64,000 nt of DNA, taken from positions 23,026-87,025 of the forward strand of contig NZ_CP119806.1 of the NCBI RefSeq assembly GCF_029338375.1, written 5' to 3'. Below the pieces are notes generated by a model. That model was given only the letters and a program-made list of their open reading frames with translations, did no database searches and was not told the DNA's origin. This document shows positions 1 to 7,670 of this stretch, one piece after another. This stretch comes from Halorussus lipolyticus (GTDB taxonomy: Archaea; Halobacteriota; Halobacteria; Halobacteriales; Haladaptataceae). The position numbers were made by a program, and so were the translations under genes. Numbering within the stretch: the stretch's first letter is position 1; every line of letters starts with the position of its first letter.

Positions 1-304
1 CTAACTGGCTCACGACCCTGCTTTTGAATGCGGTGTAGTGGGCTAGTGCGACATCTTCGTCGCCGGTGTAGTCCAGTAGGAGCGCAAGCGCAAGTTGCGC
101 TGGGCCACTCCCACTGTATCCCCAGCTGAAGCCCGAGGGACTGTGGTTCGCCAGTTCGAGACTCTGCTGTGGCGTCACCTGCTCTTGACCGGGTTGTTTT
201 TCTACGATAGCGCGTCCGCGCCGCCGGTAGCCGACGTAGACGACATCCTGTTTCTGGCTTGGCCGTGTCTGTTCGAGTGATTGTGAGTCGGTTGTTCCAC
301 TCAT
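1..304 (-). CDS. DUF6166-like haloarchaeal protein, cut by window edge
   Basis: Leftward reading frame from ATG at 304 that stays open to base 1, so the 3' end lies outside the window. The visible 101 residues contain YVGYRRRGRAIVE near residue 22 and NHSPSGFSWGYSGSGPAQLA around residues 53-72, followed by a segment rich in Leu, Tyr and Lys/Arg. From memory this is the pattern of the haloarchaeal DUF6166 family, which is common on plasmids and has no established function. An alternative is a paralogue with another DUF number. Confidence is high that it is a gene and moderate for the family name. A hairpin/A-run element sits about 35 bp upstream of the start. Confidence 0.8.
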   Translation of the reverse strand, partial: MSGTTDSQSLEQTRPSQKQDVVYVGYRRRGRAIVEKQPGQEQVTPQQSLELANHSPSGFSWGYSGSGPAQLALALLLDYTGDEDVALAHYTAFKSRVVSQL

Positions 305-338
305 AGTTCGTTCCGAGGGACTACTTTGAGTCCCCCGC

Positions 339-358
339 ACCCCTCAGGGGGTGAAAAA
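339..358 (-). promoter_or_regulatory. Leader hairpin plus A-run, copy a
   Basis: On the plus strand CACCC and GGGTG arms (339-343 and 349-353) are followed by AAAAA. Read leftward, toward the gene starting at 304, this is a T-run followed by a GC-rich hairpin. The same arrangement recurs before at least six other leftward genes in this window (951, 7158, 8662, 27756, 28471, 34115). Confidence 0.5.
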
Positions 359-401
359 CTCACGCGGTCACACCGTCACGTTCCTTGGCTAGCTTGGGCG
401 C

Positions 402-893
402 TCAGTAGTGAACGTCTGCTGGGACAATCCAGAGATTCTCGCGCTCCTCAAGGATGCGGTCGAGTTGACCTCGATGCCGAATACCGCTGCCGTGTTCGTC
501 ATACAGGAAGATAGTGGGTCCATCGTACGCGCCAACTTGGTGGAACGCATGCCGGGCAAGCCCGTCGTCACGCATAATCTCCTCATCGCTCAGTTCCTCA
601 AGTGCGTCCCGGACACGGTCGAGATTCCGCTTGAACTCGCTCTTCGTCGCCTCCCAGCCACGCTCCAACAGTTCTTGCCCATCGTCGGACTTGACGGGTG
701 CTGCTACTGGCAGGTCGCCCCACCGGGCCTTCCCAGCGACTGACGTGCCCGACTCGTCAAACGTCACGTAGTAATCGAACACCGCAGTTGCGTGTGGGCT
801 GGCTCCGACGAGTCGGTCGAAGACCGTCTTTCCATTTGCGAGTGCGTCGTCTCGTGTCGATGCCTCTACCAGCGAGTAAATAACCGTATGCAT
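402..893 (-). CDS. Haloarchaeal conserved protein, 163 aa (paralogue 1 of 3)
   Basis: A 163-residue acidic protein starting MHTVIYSLVEAS. It carries a central FDYYVTFDESGTSVAGKARWG block near residues 39-59 and a C-terminal FLYDEHGSGIRHRGQLDRIL block followed by WIVPADVH. The protein encoded at 6564-7100 aligns over its whole length, and the C-terminal half of the 2138-3028 product has the same VEAS, FLYDE and W(I/V/L)VPA landmarks, so this is one family present three times within 7 kb. I recall it as a conserved haloarchaeal plasmid family (possibly DUF7995) without a known activity. No membrane segment or catalytic motif is visible. A hairpin/A-run leader lies 58 bp upstream. Confidence 0.85.
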   Translation of the reverse strand: MHTVIYSLVEASTRDDALANGKTVFDRLVGASPHATAVFDYYVTFDESGTSVAGKARWGDLPVAAPVKSDDGQELLERGWEATKSEFKRNLDRVRDALEELSDEEIMRDDGLARHAFHQVGAYDGPTIFLYDEHGSGIRHRGQLDRILEERENLWIVPADVHY

Positions 894-950
894 TGGTTTT
901 CACTTCGATCTGCCGACGCACGCGACTACACGTCGCGCTACTGCTTGGTG

Positions 951-978
951 CGCCGGCACTCATCGCCGGCGTAAAAAA
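951..978 (-). promoter_or_regulatory. Leader hairpin plus A-run, copy b
   Basis: Perfect 7-bp arms CGCCGGC (951-957) and GCCGGCG (965-971) are followed by TAAAAAA. It lies 58 bp upstream of the leftward start at 893. Read leftward the order is T-run, then hairpin, then gene. Confidence 0.5.
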
Positions 979-1027
979 CACAGACAGTCATCGTCCAACT
1001 GGGAAGTAGTGGTAAGTGGGACTGTAG

Positions 1028-1069
1028 TTAACCAACAAACGCCGAATTCCGTGCTCGTCTGTTGGTTAA
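1028..1069. repeat. 42-bp interrupted palindrome, copy 1
   Basis: TTAACCAACA (1028-1037), a 22-bp spacer, then TGTTGGTTAA (1060-1069). The same arms with the same spacing occur at 30239-30280 and 60961-61002, and with slightly altered spacing at 48106-48146; the spacers are unrelated. The last A of this copy is the first base of the target duplication of the adjacent IS1595-type element. Confidence 0.9.
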
Positions 1070-1076
1070 GGATGTC

Positions 1077-2122
1077 CGCTCTTATGTAGAGCTGCGGAAA
1101 GCCCCTGTAGTTACACTGAGCTGGCCATAATTCGGGAGTATGTCGTCTGCTCAGCCAGCGTTCGGCGCAATGTTTCGAGAGCTGATCGAGCTGGGCGTTG
1201 TCAAGATCGACACCGAGCCGCTCGATGCCCGCATCGAGCGGCGACTCAAGGACTTCTGGGAGAACACGTCCTGTCCACGCTGCGGGCACAACTCGGTTCA
1301 AACGTGGCCGCATCTCGACCGCGTGTGGTGCCGAGACTGCAACTTCAAGCCGGTCTACACCTACGGAACGCCGTTCCACGAGAAGCACCTCACCTGCGGC
1401 GAGGTACTTCTCGCATTCACGCTCTACGCTGATACCTTACTCAGTATCAACCAGATCGCGCCGTTGGTCGGGCGAGCCTACAAAACCATTCACACGGCGA
1501 TTCGGGAGGTGGAAGCCGCGATTCATCGCGGCTTCCCCGTCGTCTGGAGCCTCCTCGACCAAACCATCGACGGACCGATACAAGTCGACGAATCTGGTGA
1601 GATCTGTTCGGGCTACAAAGGCCAAGAGCCGCCGCGGCACAGCCGTTCTCGCGGCGGCTCGTCCCAGAGAGGCCGATCACGCTGGCGAGGGCGTCACGGT
1701 GATCAACTGACGCTCGTCGCGGCGTGCCGCGACTCGCTTCGCGTGATCCGCGGCCAACTCGGCATCGACTACGACGGTGATCTTGAGCCAGTGATTCAGG
1801 CGGCTGAAGACCTCTCCCAGCCACTGGGAGAGGTCTGGACCGACGGTCTCCAAGCCTACCGAGAGATGGAGCGTGACCATCGAACCGTCGTGCACAAGGA
1901 ACGGTACGTATCGCCCGAGGGCGTCCACATTAATCAGGCTGAGTGCCTGTTTTCGCTTGTTCAACCATGGCTGCGGAAGTTCCGCGGCCTGTCCAAGCAG
2001 GGCTTGGAACAGGCCGCTCGTACCTTCGGCATTGTTCGCTCACTCATCCTGGCTGGCAAATCCGTCGACTCAACCATTGAGTGTCTCGTTATCGGGGCTT
2101 TCCGCAGCTCTACATAAGAGCG
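1077..2122 (+). mobile_element. Complete IS1595-family insertion sequence, 1046 bp
   Basis: Terminal inverted repeats of at least 29 bp match perfectly: the left end (1077-1105) begins CGCTCTTATGTAGAGC and the right end (2094-2122) is its reverse complement. Both ends are flanked by the 8-bp direct repeat AGGATGTC (1069-1076 and 2123-2130), the duplication length typical of IS1595 elements. One transposase gene fills the interior. The insertion lies directly beside a 42-bp palindrome and 15 bp beyond the stop codon of the leftward gene at 2138-3028, which it leaves intact. A 140-bp MITE with related ends is at 60814-60953. Confidence 0.95.
1140..2117 (+). CDS. IS1595-family transposase
   Basis: A 325-residue transposase that would cut and join the ends of the surrounding element. 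The N-terminus has a zinc-binding module with CPRC (residues 45-48) and CRDC (64-67). A helix-turn-helix-like region (LSINQIAPLVGRAYKTI) follows. The DDE-type core is recognisable from QVDES, WTDGLQAY and HINQAE. The stop codon lies inside the right inverted repeat, as in compact IS elements. The frame is intact with no internal stop, so the enzyme is probably active and could also act on the MITE at 60.8 kb. Confidence 0.93.
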   Translation: MSSAQPAFGAMFRELIELGVVKIDTEPLDARIERRLKDFWENTSCPRCGHNSVQTWPHLDRVWCRDCNFKPVYTYGTPFHEKHLTCGEVLLAFTLYADTLLSINQIAPLVGRAYKTIHTAIREVEAAIHRGFPVVWSLLDQTIDGPIQVDESGEICSGYKGQEPPRHSRSRGGSSQRGRSRWRGRHGDQLTLVAACRDSLRVIRGQLGIDYDGDLEPVIQAAEDLSQPLGEVWTDGLQAYREMERDHRTVVHKERYVSPEGVHINQAECLFSLVQPWLRKFRGLSKQGLEQAARTFGIVRSLILAGKSVDSTIECLVIGAFRSST

Positions 2123-2137
2123 AGGATGTCCTCCCGT

Positions 2138-3028
2138 CTATTGGTTCGCTTTGGGTTCTGGCCCGTATCGGGGCGTGCTGCAGACGTGGCACTCCCACAT
2201 TGGCTGGCCACTCCATTCGTCGTCGGTGACAGTCTCGAAGTCGAGAAATCGATGCCTCGTATCGCGGTCGCACTCACGACACTCGAGGTGCCTCCTGTTC
2301 GGTCGCTCGCGTTGGTGGCTGTCAGTCCTGGTCTCTTCGACAGATTGCTGGAGTGCAATTGCGGGGACTAGCCACACGTCGTCTACGTCCTCAAGAAGAG
2401 TCTCAAGATGGTCTTTGTTCTGAATCCCACGTCCACCTTCGTCATAGAGGAACGTCGCATGTTCGCCGTCATGACGCGATTGCGTCGTGTCCTGCCACTC
2501 CGTCAGTTCACGAGCAGTCTTGAGTAGCTGTCTACCCGAGTTGGACGTAGTCCGTACTGCCTCAGGGAGTGAAGGCCATTTGCTGGTAAGTTGTGGTGCA
2601 GGCTCCTCGTCGAACTCGGAGATTGGTTGGCAGTCGTTGACCGCGGAGTCTCTGTCGGCCTTCACGAGGAGGTCCGCAGCTGCAGTCCCCTTCGCAATGG
2701 CACTATAGAATGTCGATGCTTCCACGACGAAATGAACAACGTGAAGCAGTGTCCACTCCGTATCTGAATTCGACTGTCCTGCGTCAGAGCTATCGAGGTG
2801 GTTCACCAGACAGAACCGACATTTGGTCCGACTCGAAGGAATAGTTGCTCCACAGGAAGAACACTCGCTCTCCGTTGCTATCGTCTCGTTTGGATATCTT
2901 GCAGCGACTGCATCTAGTCGCTGTTGGCTCGACTCCTTGTCGCTACTATTGGAGAGTTTGTCGTCGGGAACATGCGTTGCTTCGCCGACCGGCCGAAGTT
3001 CTTTGTAGTTAGAGCTCCGCTTAGTCAT
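2138..3028 (-). CDS. Zinc-ribbon protein with family domain, annotated elsewhere as 'biosurfactant protein 1' type
   Basis: The ATG at 3028 is preferred over the upstream ATG at 3142 because a TTTAAATA box (3055-3066) lies about 32 bp before it, giving a leaderless transcript. The product is 296 residues. It has a zinc-ribbon-like CSSCGATI-CRFC segment near residues 54-72, a middle domain homologous to the 402-893 and 6564-7100 proteins (FVVEAS, FLYDEGGRGI, WLVPA), and a C-terminal CRECD-CHVC cysteine pair. I recall similar haloarchaeal proteins carrying the name biosurfactant protein 1, but nothing in the sequence shows that activity. The IS1595 element ends 15 bp beyond its stop codon. Confidence 0.8.
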   Translation of the reverse strand: MTKRSSNYKELRPVGEATHVPDDKLSNSSDKESSQQRLDAVAARYPNETIATESECSSCGATIPSSRTKCRFCLVNHLDSSDAGQSNSDTEWTLLHVVHFVVEASTFYSAIAKGTAAADLLVKADRDSAVNDCQPISEFDEEPAPQLTSKWPSLPEAVRTTSNSGRQLLKTARELTEWQDTTQSRHDGEHATFLYDEGGRGIQNKDHLETLLEDVDDVWLVPAIALQQSVEETRTDSHQRERPNRRHLECRECDRDTRHRFLDFETVTDDEWSGQPMWECHVCSTPRYGPEPKANQ

Positions 3029-3054
3029 CAAGTAATGTAGTACTGCCTCGTCTT

Positions 3055-3066
3055 CGTATTTAAACG
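3055..3066 (-). promoter_or_regulatory. TATA box for 2138-3028 gene
   Basis: Leftward reading CGTTTAAATACG, centred about 32 bp before the ATG at 3028. This is the spacing of a haloarchaeal leaderless promoter and decides the start codon of that gene. Confidence 0.65.
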
Positions 3067-3119
3067 ATCGCCCATAGTCAACTCCTATTGAGAACTGCGA
3101 ATTAGGGGAACACGCGCAT

Positions 3120-3271
3120 TTACATGACGAGTTCAGTCCCATTCACGTCGGTCCCACGCCCGATTTCGGCCGAGAGGCCGCGGTCATGACGGGTGGCCGT
3201 CAGTGGTGCTCCGGTACGTTTGCGTTCATTTTCCTCGAACGACTGCCACTCTGGTCCGTGGTCGATTCTGT
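3120..3271 (-). pseudogene. tfb: tfb fragment (zinc-ribbon/linker remnant)
   Basis: The leftward frame encodes RIDHGPEWQSFEEN, then KRTGAPLTATRHDRGLS and EIGRG. This is the linker and B-finger region of transcription factor TFB, and it matches the intact TFB at 7671-8621 (RIDHGPEWRSF, RTGAPLTATRHDRGLS). The zinc ribbon upstream and both cyclin folds downstream are missing, and the frame ends at 3120. It is a relic of another tfb copy and is not expected to be functional. Confidence 0.85.
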
Positions 3272-3431
3272 GAATCGGTCGGGCGGGGTGTCGATTAGCC
3301 GTCGCCTCTGGCCCTATCGAAGCAATAAAAACGAGACCAGACAGAGGACGATGTTCGTGGAAATCGAACGTCTGATTTGTTCTAAACTTATATTCTATTC
3401 TCTTCTGATTCAAATTGGCTCTCGGAACCCT

Positions 3432-3493
3432 TACCCTATTTATAACCCACACATTAAAAGTAAATATATAATTTCAACTTTATTGAGGGGTGA
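3432..3493 (+). promoter_or_regulatory. AT-rich promoter region of small membrane gene
   Basis: TTTATAA (about 3432-3438) and AAATATATAA (about 3463-3472) are TATA-like boxes. GAGGGGTGAGATC (3485-3497) resembles a Shine-Dalgarno sequence before the ATG at 3509. The local base composition is far more AT-rich than the flanks. Confidence 0.5.
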
Positions 3494-3508
3494 GATCGTA
3501 GTGTAACG

Positions 3509-3652
3509 ATGTCAGAGGCAGAAACCACCGAGCTAGTAGCGTTTCTTCACGAACACCCGCGGTTGATGGGGCTCCTGTTTACAAGCGCACTACTCGCTAT
3601 GGAAACGATAGGACGAGCCGAAGCAGGCGGTGCCGCTACCGCTGGCCCCTAA
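3509..3652 (+). CDS. DUF7503-like small single-pass membrane protein, 47 aa
   Basis: A 47-residue frame: an acidic N-terminus, then FLHEHPRLMG, then a hydrophobic segment around residues 20-32, ending in TAGP. I recall this layout (HPRLMG, one hydrophobic helix, C-terminal GP) from the haloarchaeal DUF7503 family of very small proteins. It sits convergent to the CHAT protease gene, with which it shares the last four bases, and a DUF7504-like gene follows. The co-occurrence suggests a functional set in which this may be a membrane target or effector, but that is inference. Confidence 0.75.
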   Translation: MSEAETTELVAFLHEHPRLMGLLFTSALLAMETIGRAEAGGAATAGP

Positions 3653-5751
3653 GACTCACGAAGATCCTTCGCGGTAATCTCGTTGCTCCAGAACAGGTCG
3701 CCGTCGTAGACGACTGGATGATTGTCAATAGTAAAATGCCGCTCCAATTCTGCATCAGTAACTTCAAACGAATCTAACGGTCCCGATGCGAGATACTGCG
3801 TCGAACTTCCTCCGACTGTCGGGTCGAAAAGGGTGCCCATATTGAACTCCCGCATCGGAACTGTCGAGAGGTCCAGTTGCCACCCTTCCGTCGTCTTAGC
3901 TACGTCTGAGAGCAAGCAACAGCCACTTTTCGACTGCACGAGCGCTAGACCTCCGTCGCCAATCGTCATGTACGAATACCCTGCGACGACCCGCTGTACC
4001 AGATTGACGGCGGCCTGTAGTGGATAGCCACGATTGAGGGCCTTAGCCAGCGCGCATCCGACTTGCGTGCCCGTGCTATTCGTGATTTCTGAGAGAGTGA
4101 CGACACCGCCGAGACTGCCAGCTTTGACGAGGGCCTCACCCTGTGCGTACGAGCGACAGGCATTCAGCAGGAACGCCTTCACGTTCACGTCGTCAAGCGT
4201 CCGCGCATCGAGATGGCCATCTGGACACCGGAGACCATTCGCGTCAACATGCCCGATGAAATGGAAGAAGTCGACGGACGTCTCTAGCAGTTCACGTACT
4301 TCCTCGCTCGTCAGCCCGTAGTGAATGTTTACGTCGAACTCGAGGAGTTCGCGGACGCCGTAGAACTCTTCGACGACGCCCTCGGATTCCATTTGGGCGT
4401 CATTACAGACGACGTGAATCGTAATCGAGGACTGCTCCGGCGTTTCTTGTTCGAGTTGGCGTTCGTACGCTTTTTTCGTCGCCTTCGTCGCACCAAGCGG
4501 ATATCCGTCGCCGACCCACGCATGGCGAAGCGAGTCCGTCTCCTTCGGTGTAAAGATGTCGTCGTCAGAGCTGTCGTGTAGTTTACCAGCCGATCGGGTT
4601 AGCACACCGCCTGCATTACGAGTGTTTGTACCGCGAGTGAACTCGGTGAGCATGTCCGGTGTTGGTGCTGGGTCGTGCCCGTCCGGGGTCGGACTCCGGA
4701 CGAATGCGAGTTGTGCTGCTGCGAAGGGAAGCATCGGTGCGTGGTCCGACTCGGGGACGATATCCATCGTCAACATCCACTGAGGGAGGTACGGTTCGAC
4801 GACGGAGAACGGGACGGACAGATATGCCGCGAGTTGCTCTGGAAGCGACTGGTCGTAGAGCGTCTCGAAGTCAAGGTCGACGAGCGGCTCAACCTGATTT
4901 CGCTCGTGTAGATCAACCTCGTACAACCCCTCTGTCCGGGTGAGACAGTCGAAGAAGAACACTTGCTGTAACGTCCGGCTGACCACCTCCTCGTAGCCGA
5001 GTGGTCCGTCAAGTCGATACTCAAATCCGTCCGTGGTCACGAGTCGCGGTGTCTGTGCCGGTTCGACAGCCGCACCGAGATAGTACGCCAACGAGACCGC
5101 AGGATAGACGTACCCGTACTCCGGTGGCAATTCGAGTCGGACACCCGTTGCAGGTGACTTGATATCACTTGGCGCGTCGAACGTCTCACCGCGTTCGAGC
5201 AGTGGCGGGTGGCCACGCAACGTCGGGAATGACCGCTCTGGGGACGTATCTTTCAACGCGGAACCGAACAACGATACCGCGTCCATCAAGTCACGCGGGT
5301 CGTCAGGGACCGTAATCATCCCTGCGGGTTGCTCGTGGAACGACCGCGCACCGACGTGAACACAGACCGGCGTCGTCCCAAAGCTGATCCGAACCGTCGC
5401 GTCTCGGTACTCAATATCGAGGGTACTCTCGACACGAAGGTAGAGCTTGACGGGTGCTGTCGTCAGTTCCAGAACGTATTCACCATGTGGAAGCGACCGA
5501 TCTGTCTGCCCACTCGTTTCGGCGAGTAGGTCTCCCGTTGGCGAACGAACATAGATATTCGACAACGACGGAATCTCAATGTCGGTCGTCTCGATACGAA
5601 CCGCCGTCGTAATAGGAACCGGAAAGAGAGCGACGTCCGACGTTGTCGGATCAACTGCTGTCGGTGTAAAGAGAGCGAACTGTGCGTGTTCGATAGGGTC
5701 AAAAATATCGAGTCCCGTTTGGGAAGCGTGAGTCGTAATTCGAGGCTCCAT
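3649..5751 (-). CDS. CHAT-domain (caspase-like) protease, 700 aa
   Basis: CHAT proteases are cysteine peptidases of the caspase/separase fold. The catalytic signature is clear: His501 in FFHFIGH and Cys532 in FLLNACRS, separated by a typical strand-helix unit, with GGVVTLSEI and AKALNRGYPLQAAVN completing the fold. Residues 1-430 form a long N-terminal region without repeats I can name, perhaps a sensor domain. Its start is 25 bp after the end of the DUF7504-like gene, so the two probably form one leftward operon, and a tiny membrane protein is convergent. No signal peptide or membrane helix is seen, so a cytoplasmic location is likely. The substrate is unknown. Confidence 0.88.
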   Translation of the reverse strand: MEPRITTHASQTGLDIFDPIEHAQFALFTPTAVDPTTSDVALFPVPITTAVRIETTDIEIPSLSNIYVRSPTGDLLAETSGQTDRSLPHGEYVLELTTAPVKLYLRVESTLDIEYRDATVRISFGTTPVCVHVGARSFHEQPAGMITVPDDPRDLMDAVSLFGSALKDTSPERSFPTLRGHPPLLERGETFDAPSDIKSPATGVRLELPPEYGYVYPAVSLAYYLGAAVEPAQTPRLVTTDGFEYRLDGPLGYEEVVSRTLQQVFFFDCLTRTEGLYEVDLHERNQVEPLVDLDFETLYDQSLPEQLAAYLSVPFSVVEPYLPQWMLTMDIVPESDHAPMLPFAAAQLAFVRSPTPDGHDPAPTPDMLTEFTRGTNTRNAGGVLTRSAGKLHDSSDDDIFTPKETDSLRHAWVGDGYPLGATKATKKAYERQLEQETPEQSSITIHVVCNDAQMESEGVVEEFYGVRELLEFDVNIHYGLTSEEVRELLETSVDFFHFIGHVDANGLRCPDGHLDARTLDDVNVKAFLLNACRSYAQGEALVKAGSLGGVVTLSEITNSTGTQVGCALAKALNRGYPLQAAVNLVQRVVAGYSYMTIGDGGLALVQSKSGCCLLSDVAKTTEGWQLDLSTVPMREFNMGTLFDPTVGGSSTQYLASGPLDSFEVTDAELERHFTIDNHPVVYDGDLFWSNEITAKDLRES

Positions 5752-5776
5752 TTTGTATTGAATCCGTGAATCCTAC

Positions 5777-6505
5777 TTAGAGCTGCGTCCAGGGTGTCGA
5801 TCCGACTTTTGGAATTCGCCAGCGTTGCTCCGCGGGGCTGCCGTTCCGTTTCCGAAGCTGGATTTCGGCGTCACAGTGCGCCATCAGCTTTTTAACGGTT
5901 TCGCGGTTTTCGTCAGGGTCCCGCTGATAAATAATGTGGAACATTCCGTTATCGACTTTCACACTCGCACTGATGGTGGCGATCAGTCGCTCAACTTCTG
6001 AGAAACTGTGTTTTTCGAGCAGGTGGCTGATTGAGTTGATGCCAACTCGCAGTTGGGCCGGTTTGAGGTCGCCGTCGCCGAACCACTCGATAGCATGCTG
6101 CAACTCCGACCGGAGTCCTTTGACTGCGTCTGTGTCTTGGCTGGCCGTTGCAATCTTCGGGGCCGCTGAGGCCGGAACACTCCGTTCATGTCCGTCGAGA
6201 TCGATAATCCAGTTACGTGACGCCGCCTGTGGATCTGTCTCTTGAAAGTGAGCCGCTGCCTGCGCACGCGAACCGTCTGTTAACGCGAGGACGCGTTTTC
6301 GTGGTGGGGTGGCTTCCGGATCACCGAAGAGATTGCTAGTGGCGTACGCTGCGGTCTGCTCGCCGACCGCTCCGGTGACGAGGAGTGTACTGCCGGACTG
6401 TTTGAGTTTGCTGAGTTTTGCTCGCATTTCGTCCACGTCGAACTCTTCAGTCTCGGGGGCTGGCCCACCGCGAAAAGAAAGTCCATCAGCATTCCGTACC
6501 GACAT
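5777..6505 (-). CDS. DUF7504-like (RecA/KaiC-related) protein, 242 aa
   Basis: The start region LSKLKQSGSTLLVTGAVGEQTAAYATSNLFGDPEA resembles the first strand and loop of a RecA/KaiC-like fold. RVLALTD and the later HIIYQRDPDENRETVKKLMAHCDAEIQLRKRNGSPAEQRWRIPKV match what I recall of haloarchaeal DUF7504 proteins. The canonical Walker A lysine is absent, so it may be a degenerate, non-hydrolysing member. It is first in the operon with the CHAT protease (25 bp apart), with an AT-rich TATA region about 20-25 bp before the ATG. The role, perhaps sensing or switching for the protease, is inferred from position only. Confidence 0.75.
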   Translation of the reverse strand: MSVRNADGLSFRGGPAPETEEFDVDEMRAKLSKLKQSGSTLLVTGAVGEQTAAYATSNLFGDPEATPPRKRVLALTDGSRAQAAAHFQETDPQAASRNWIIDLDGHERSVPASAAPKIATASQDTDAVKGLRSELQHAIEWFGDGDLKPAQLRVGINSISHLLEKHSFSEVERLIATISASVKVDNGMFHIIYQRDPDENRETVKKLMAHCDAEIQLRKRNGSPAEQRWRIPKVGSTPWTQL

Positions 6506-6512
6506 CTCTGTT

Positions 6513-6532
6513 CTATATCTTATATTATAGAA
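6513..6532 (-). promoter_or_regulatory. TATA-rich promoter of DUF7504-CHAT operon
   Basis: A run of alternating A/T including TATATTATAG (6521-6530) lies directly before the ATG at 6505, at the spacing expected for a leaderless or short-leader transcript. Confidence 0.5.
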
Positions 6533-6563
6533 ATTAAACTTAATACTACTGGTTTCTAACAGC

Positions 6564-7100
6564 TCAGAAGTAACGAATTAGTAGCTGATTCTTGCGACCA
6601 CTCAAAGACTCAGTATGAACGTCCGCAGGCACGACCCACACCTGCTCGTCGCTGTCAAGGACGCGGTCGAGTTGGTCTCGGTGACGAATCCCCGTGCCGG
6701 ACTCCTCGTAGAGGAATACTGGCGGGCCGCGATATGCACCGAGGTCGTAGCACGCCTTCCGAACGAAGTTCTTATTCTGCATTATTGCTTCCGTATCGAG
6801 TTCCCCGAGTGCGTCGCGCACTCGGTCGAGGTTGTGCTCGAACTCCTTGACGGTCGCTTCCCAACCGGATTCGACTAGTTCTGTTCCGTCCTCAGAATCG
6901 ATGGGTGCTGCTACAGGGCGCTCGCCCCAGCGTGCTTTGCCTGCAACGGTCGAACTGTTGTCGTCGAACGTTACGTAATAGTCGAAGACGGCACCGTCGG
7001 TTGGGCTTGCACCGACGAGTCCGTCGAACGTCGTCTTCGCGGCCGCGAGTGCTTGGTCTTCGCTCGATGCTTCGACAAGTGCGTAGATTAGCTGGTGCAT
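6564..7100 (-). CDS. Haloarchaeal conserved protein, 178 aa (paralogue 2 of 3)
   Basis: The ATG at 7100 is chosen over the GTG at 7109 because the GAGGTGATC ribosome-binding sequence overlaps the GTG and ends a few bases before the ATG. The protein begins MHQLIYALVEAS and aligns with the 402-893 protein throughout (FDYYVTFDDNSSTVAGKARWG, FLYEESGTGIRHRDQLDRVL, WVVPADVH), with about 18 extra residues at the C-terminus. It is one of three relatives on either side of the CHAT module. The function is unknown and no catalytic motif is recognisable. A hairpin leader lies 58 bp upstream, exactly as before paralogue 1. Confidence 0.85.
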   Translation of the reverse strand: MHQLIYALVEASSEDQALAAAKTTFDGLVGASPTDGAVFDYYVTFDDNSSTVAGKARWGERPVAAPIDSEDGTELVESGWEATVKEFEHNLDRVRDALGELDTEAIMQNKNFVRKACYDLGAYRGPPVFLYEESGTGIRHRDQLDRVLDSDEQVWVVPADVHTESLSGRKNQLLIRYF

Positions 7101-7157
7101 CTGGATCACCTCGCCGACGCACCGTCCTCACAGTCCGAACGCGCTCGGGACTCCGAC

Positions 7158-7188
7158 GTGCACCAGCGCCCCTGCTGGCGCACGACAA
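7158..7188 (-). promoter_or_regulatory. Leader hairpin plus A-rich tail, copy c
   Basis: GTGCACCAGC (7158-7167) pairs with GCTGGCGCAC (7174-7183) with one mismatch and is followed by GACAAAT. It lies 58 bp upstream of the leftward start at 7100, the same distance as copy b from its gene. Confidence 0.45.
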
Positions 7189-7280
7189 ATTACGTCGGCT
7201 CGACATGGAATTCGCTACTTGCAGATGTACGGAAAGTAGAGACAGAATTCTGATAGCATCCGGGCACACGAGTCTCGCTA

Positions 7281-7664
7281 TTAATTCTCCGAAACCGGTT
7301 CGAGTCCATCGAGATCTGCATACAGCACCTCACCACGTCGGACGACGTACCGAGACGCAAGGACGGGGAAGCGACACTTCGTAAATCCTGCCGTCTGGAT
7401 GTCGAGGGTCTCACCCGTAGCGATATACGACGCGAGCTCTCGTAGAAATTCTTCAGTCCGCTCGCCACCCTCGTAATCTGGAAGGCCATTCTCACGCTGT
7501 TCGTAGACCTCGAACGCGTCGTATCCCCACAACGAGAATCGACCGTCGTCGTCCACATCCCACTTGAGCGTCCCGAAACAGTACGACTCGCAGAGCCTAC
7601 GAACGCGCTCGGGGTCCGTTACAACTGCACCGTTTGATGTTGTCGCCGCTTGAAGCGTTGCCAT
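7281..7664 (-). CDS. Conserved haloarchaeal hypothetical protein, 127 aa
   Basis: An acidic 127-residue protein starting MATLQAATTSNGAVVTDPERV. It has LWGYDAFEVYE and DIQTAGFTKCRFPVLASRYVV blocks; I remember close relatives in haloarchaeal plasmid regions but no assigned function. There is no membrane segment, and the single conserved-looking cysteine in FTKCRFP is not enough for a metal site. It starts 7 bp beyond the tfb stop in the same direction, so co-transcription with tfb is likely. Confidence 0.8.
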   Translation of the reverse strand: MATLQAATTSNGAVVTDPERVRRLCESYCFGTLKWDVDDDGRFSLWGYDAFEVYEQRENGLPDYEGGERTEEFLRELASYIATGETLDIQTAGFTKCRFPVLASRYVVRRGEVLYADLDGLEPVSEN

Positions 7665-7670
7665 TGGTTG

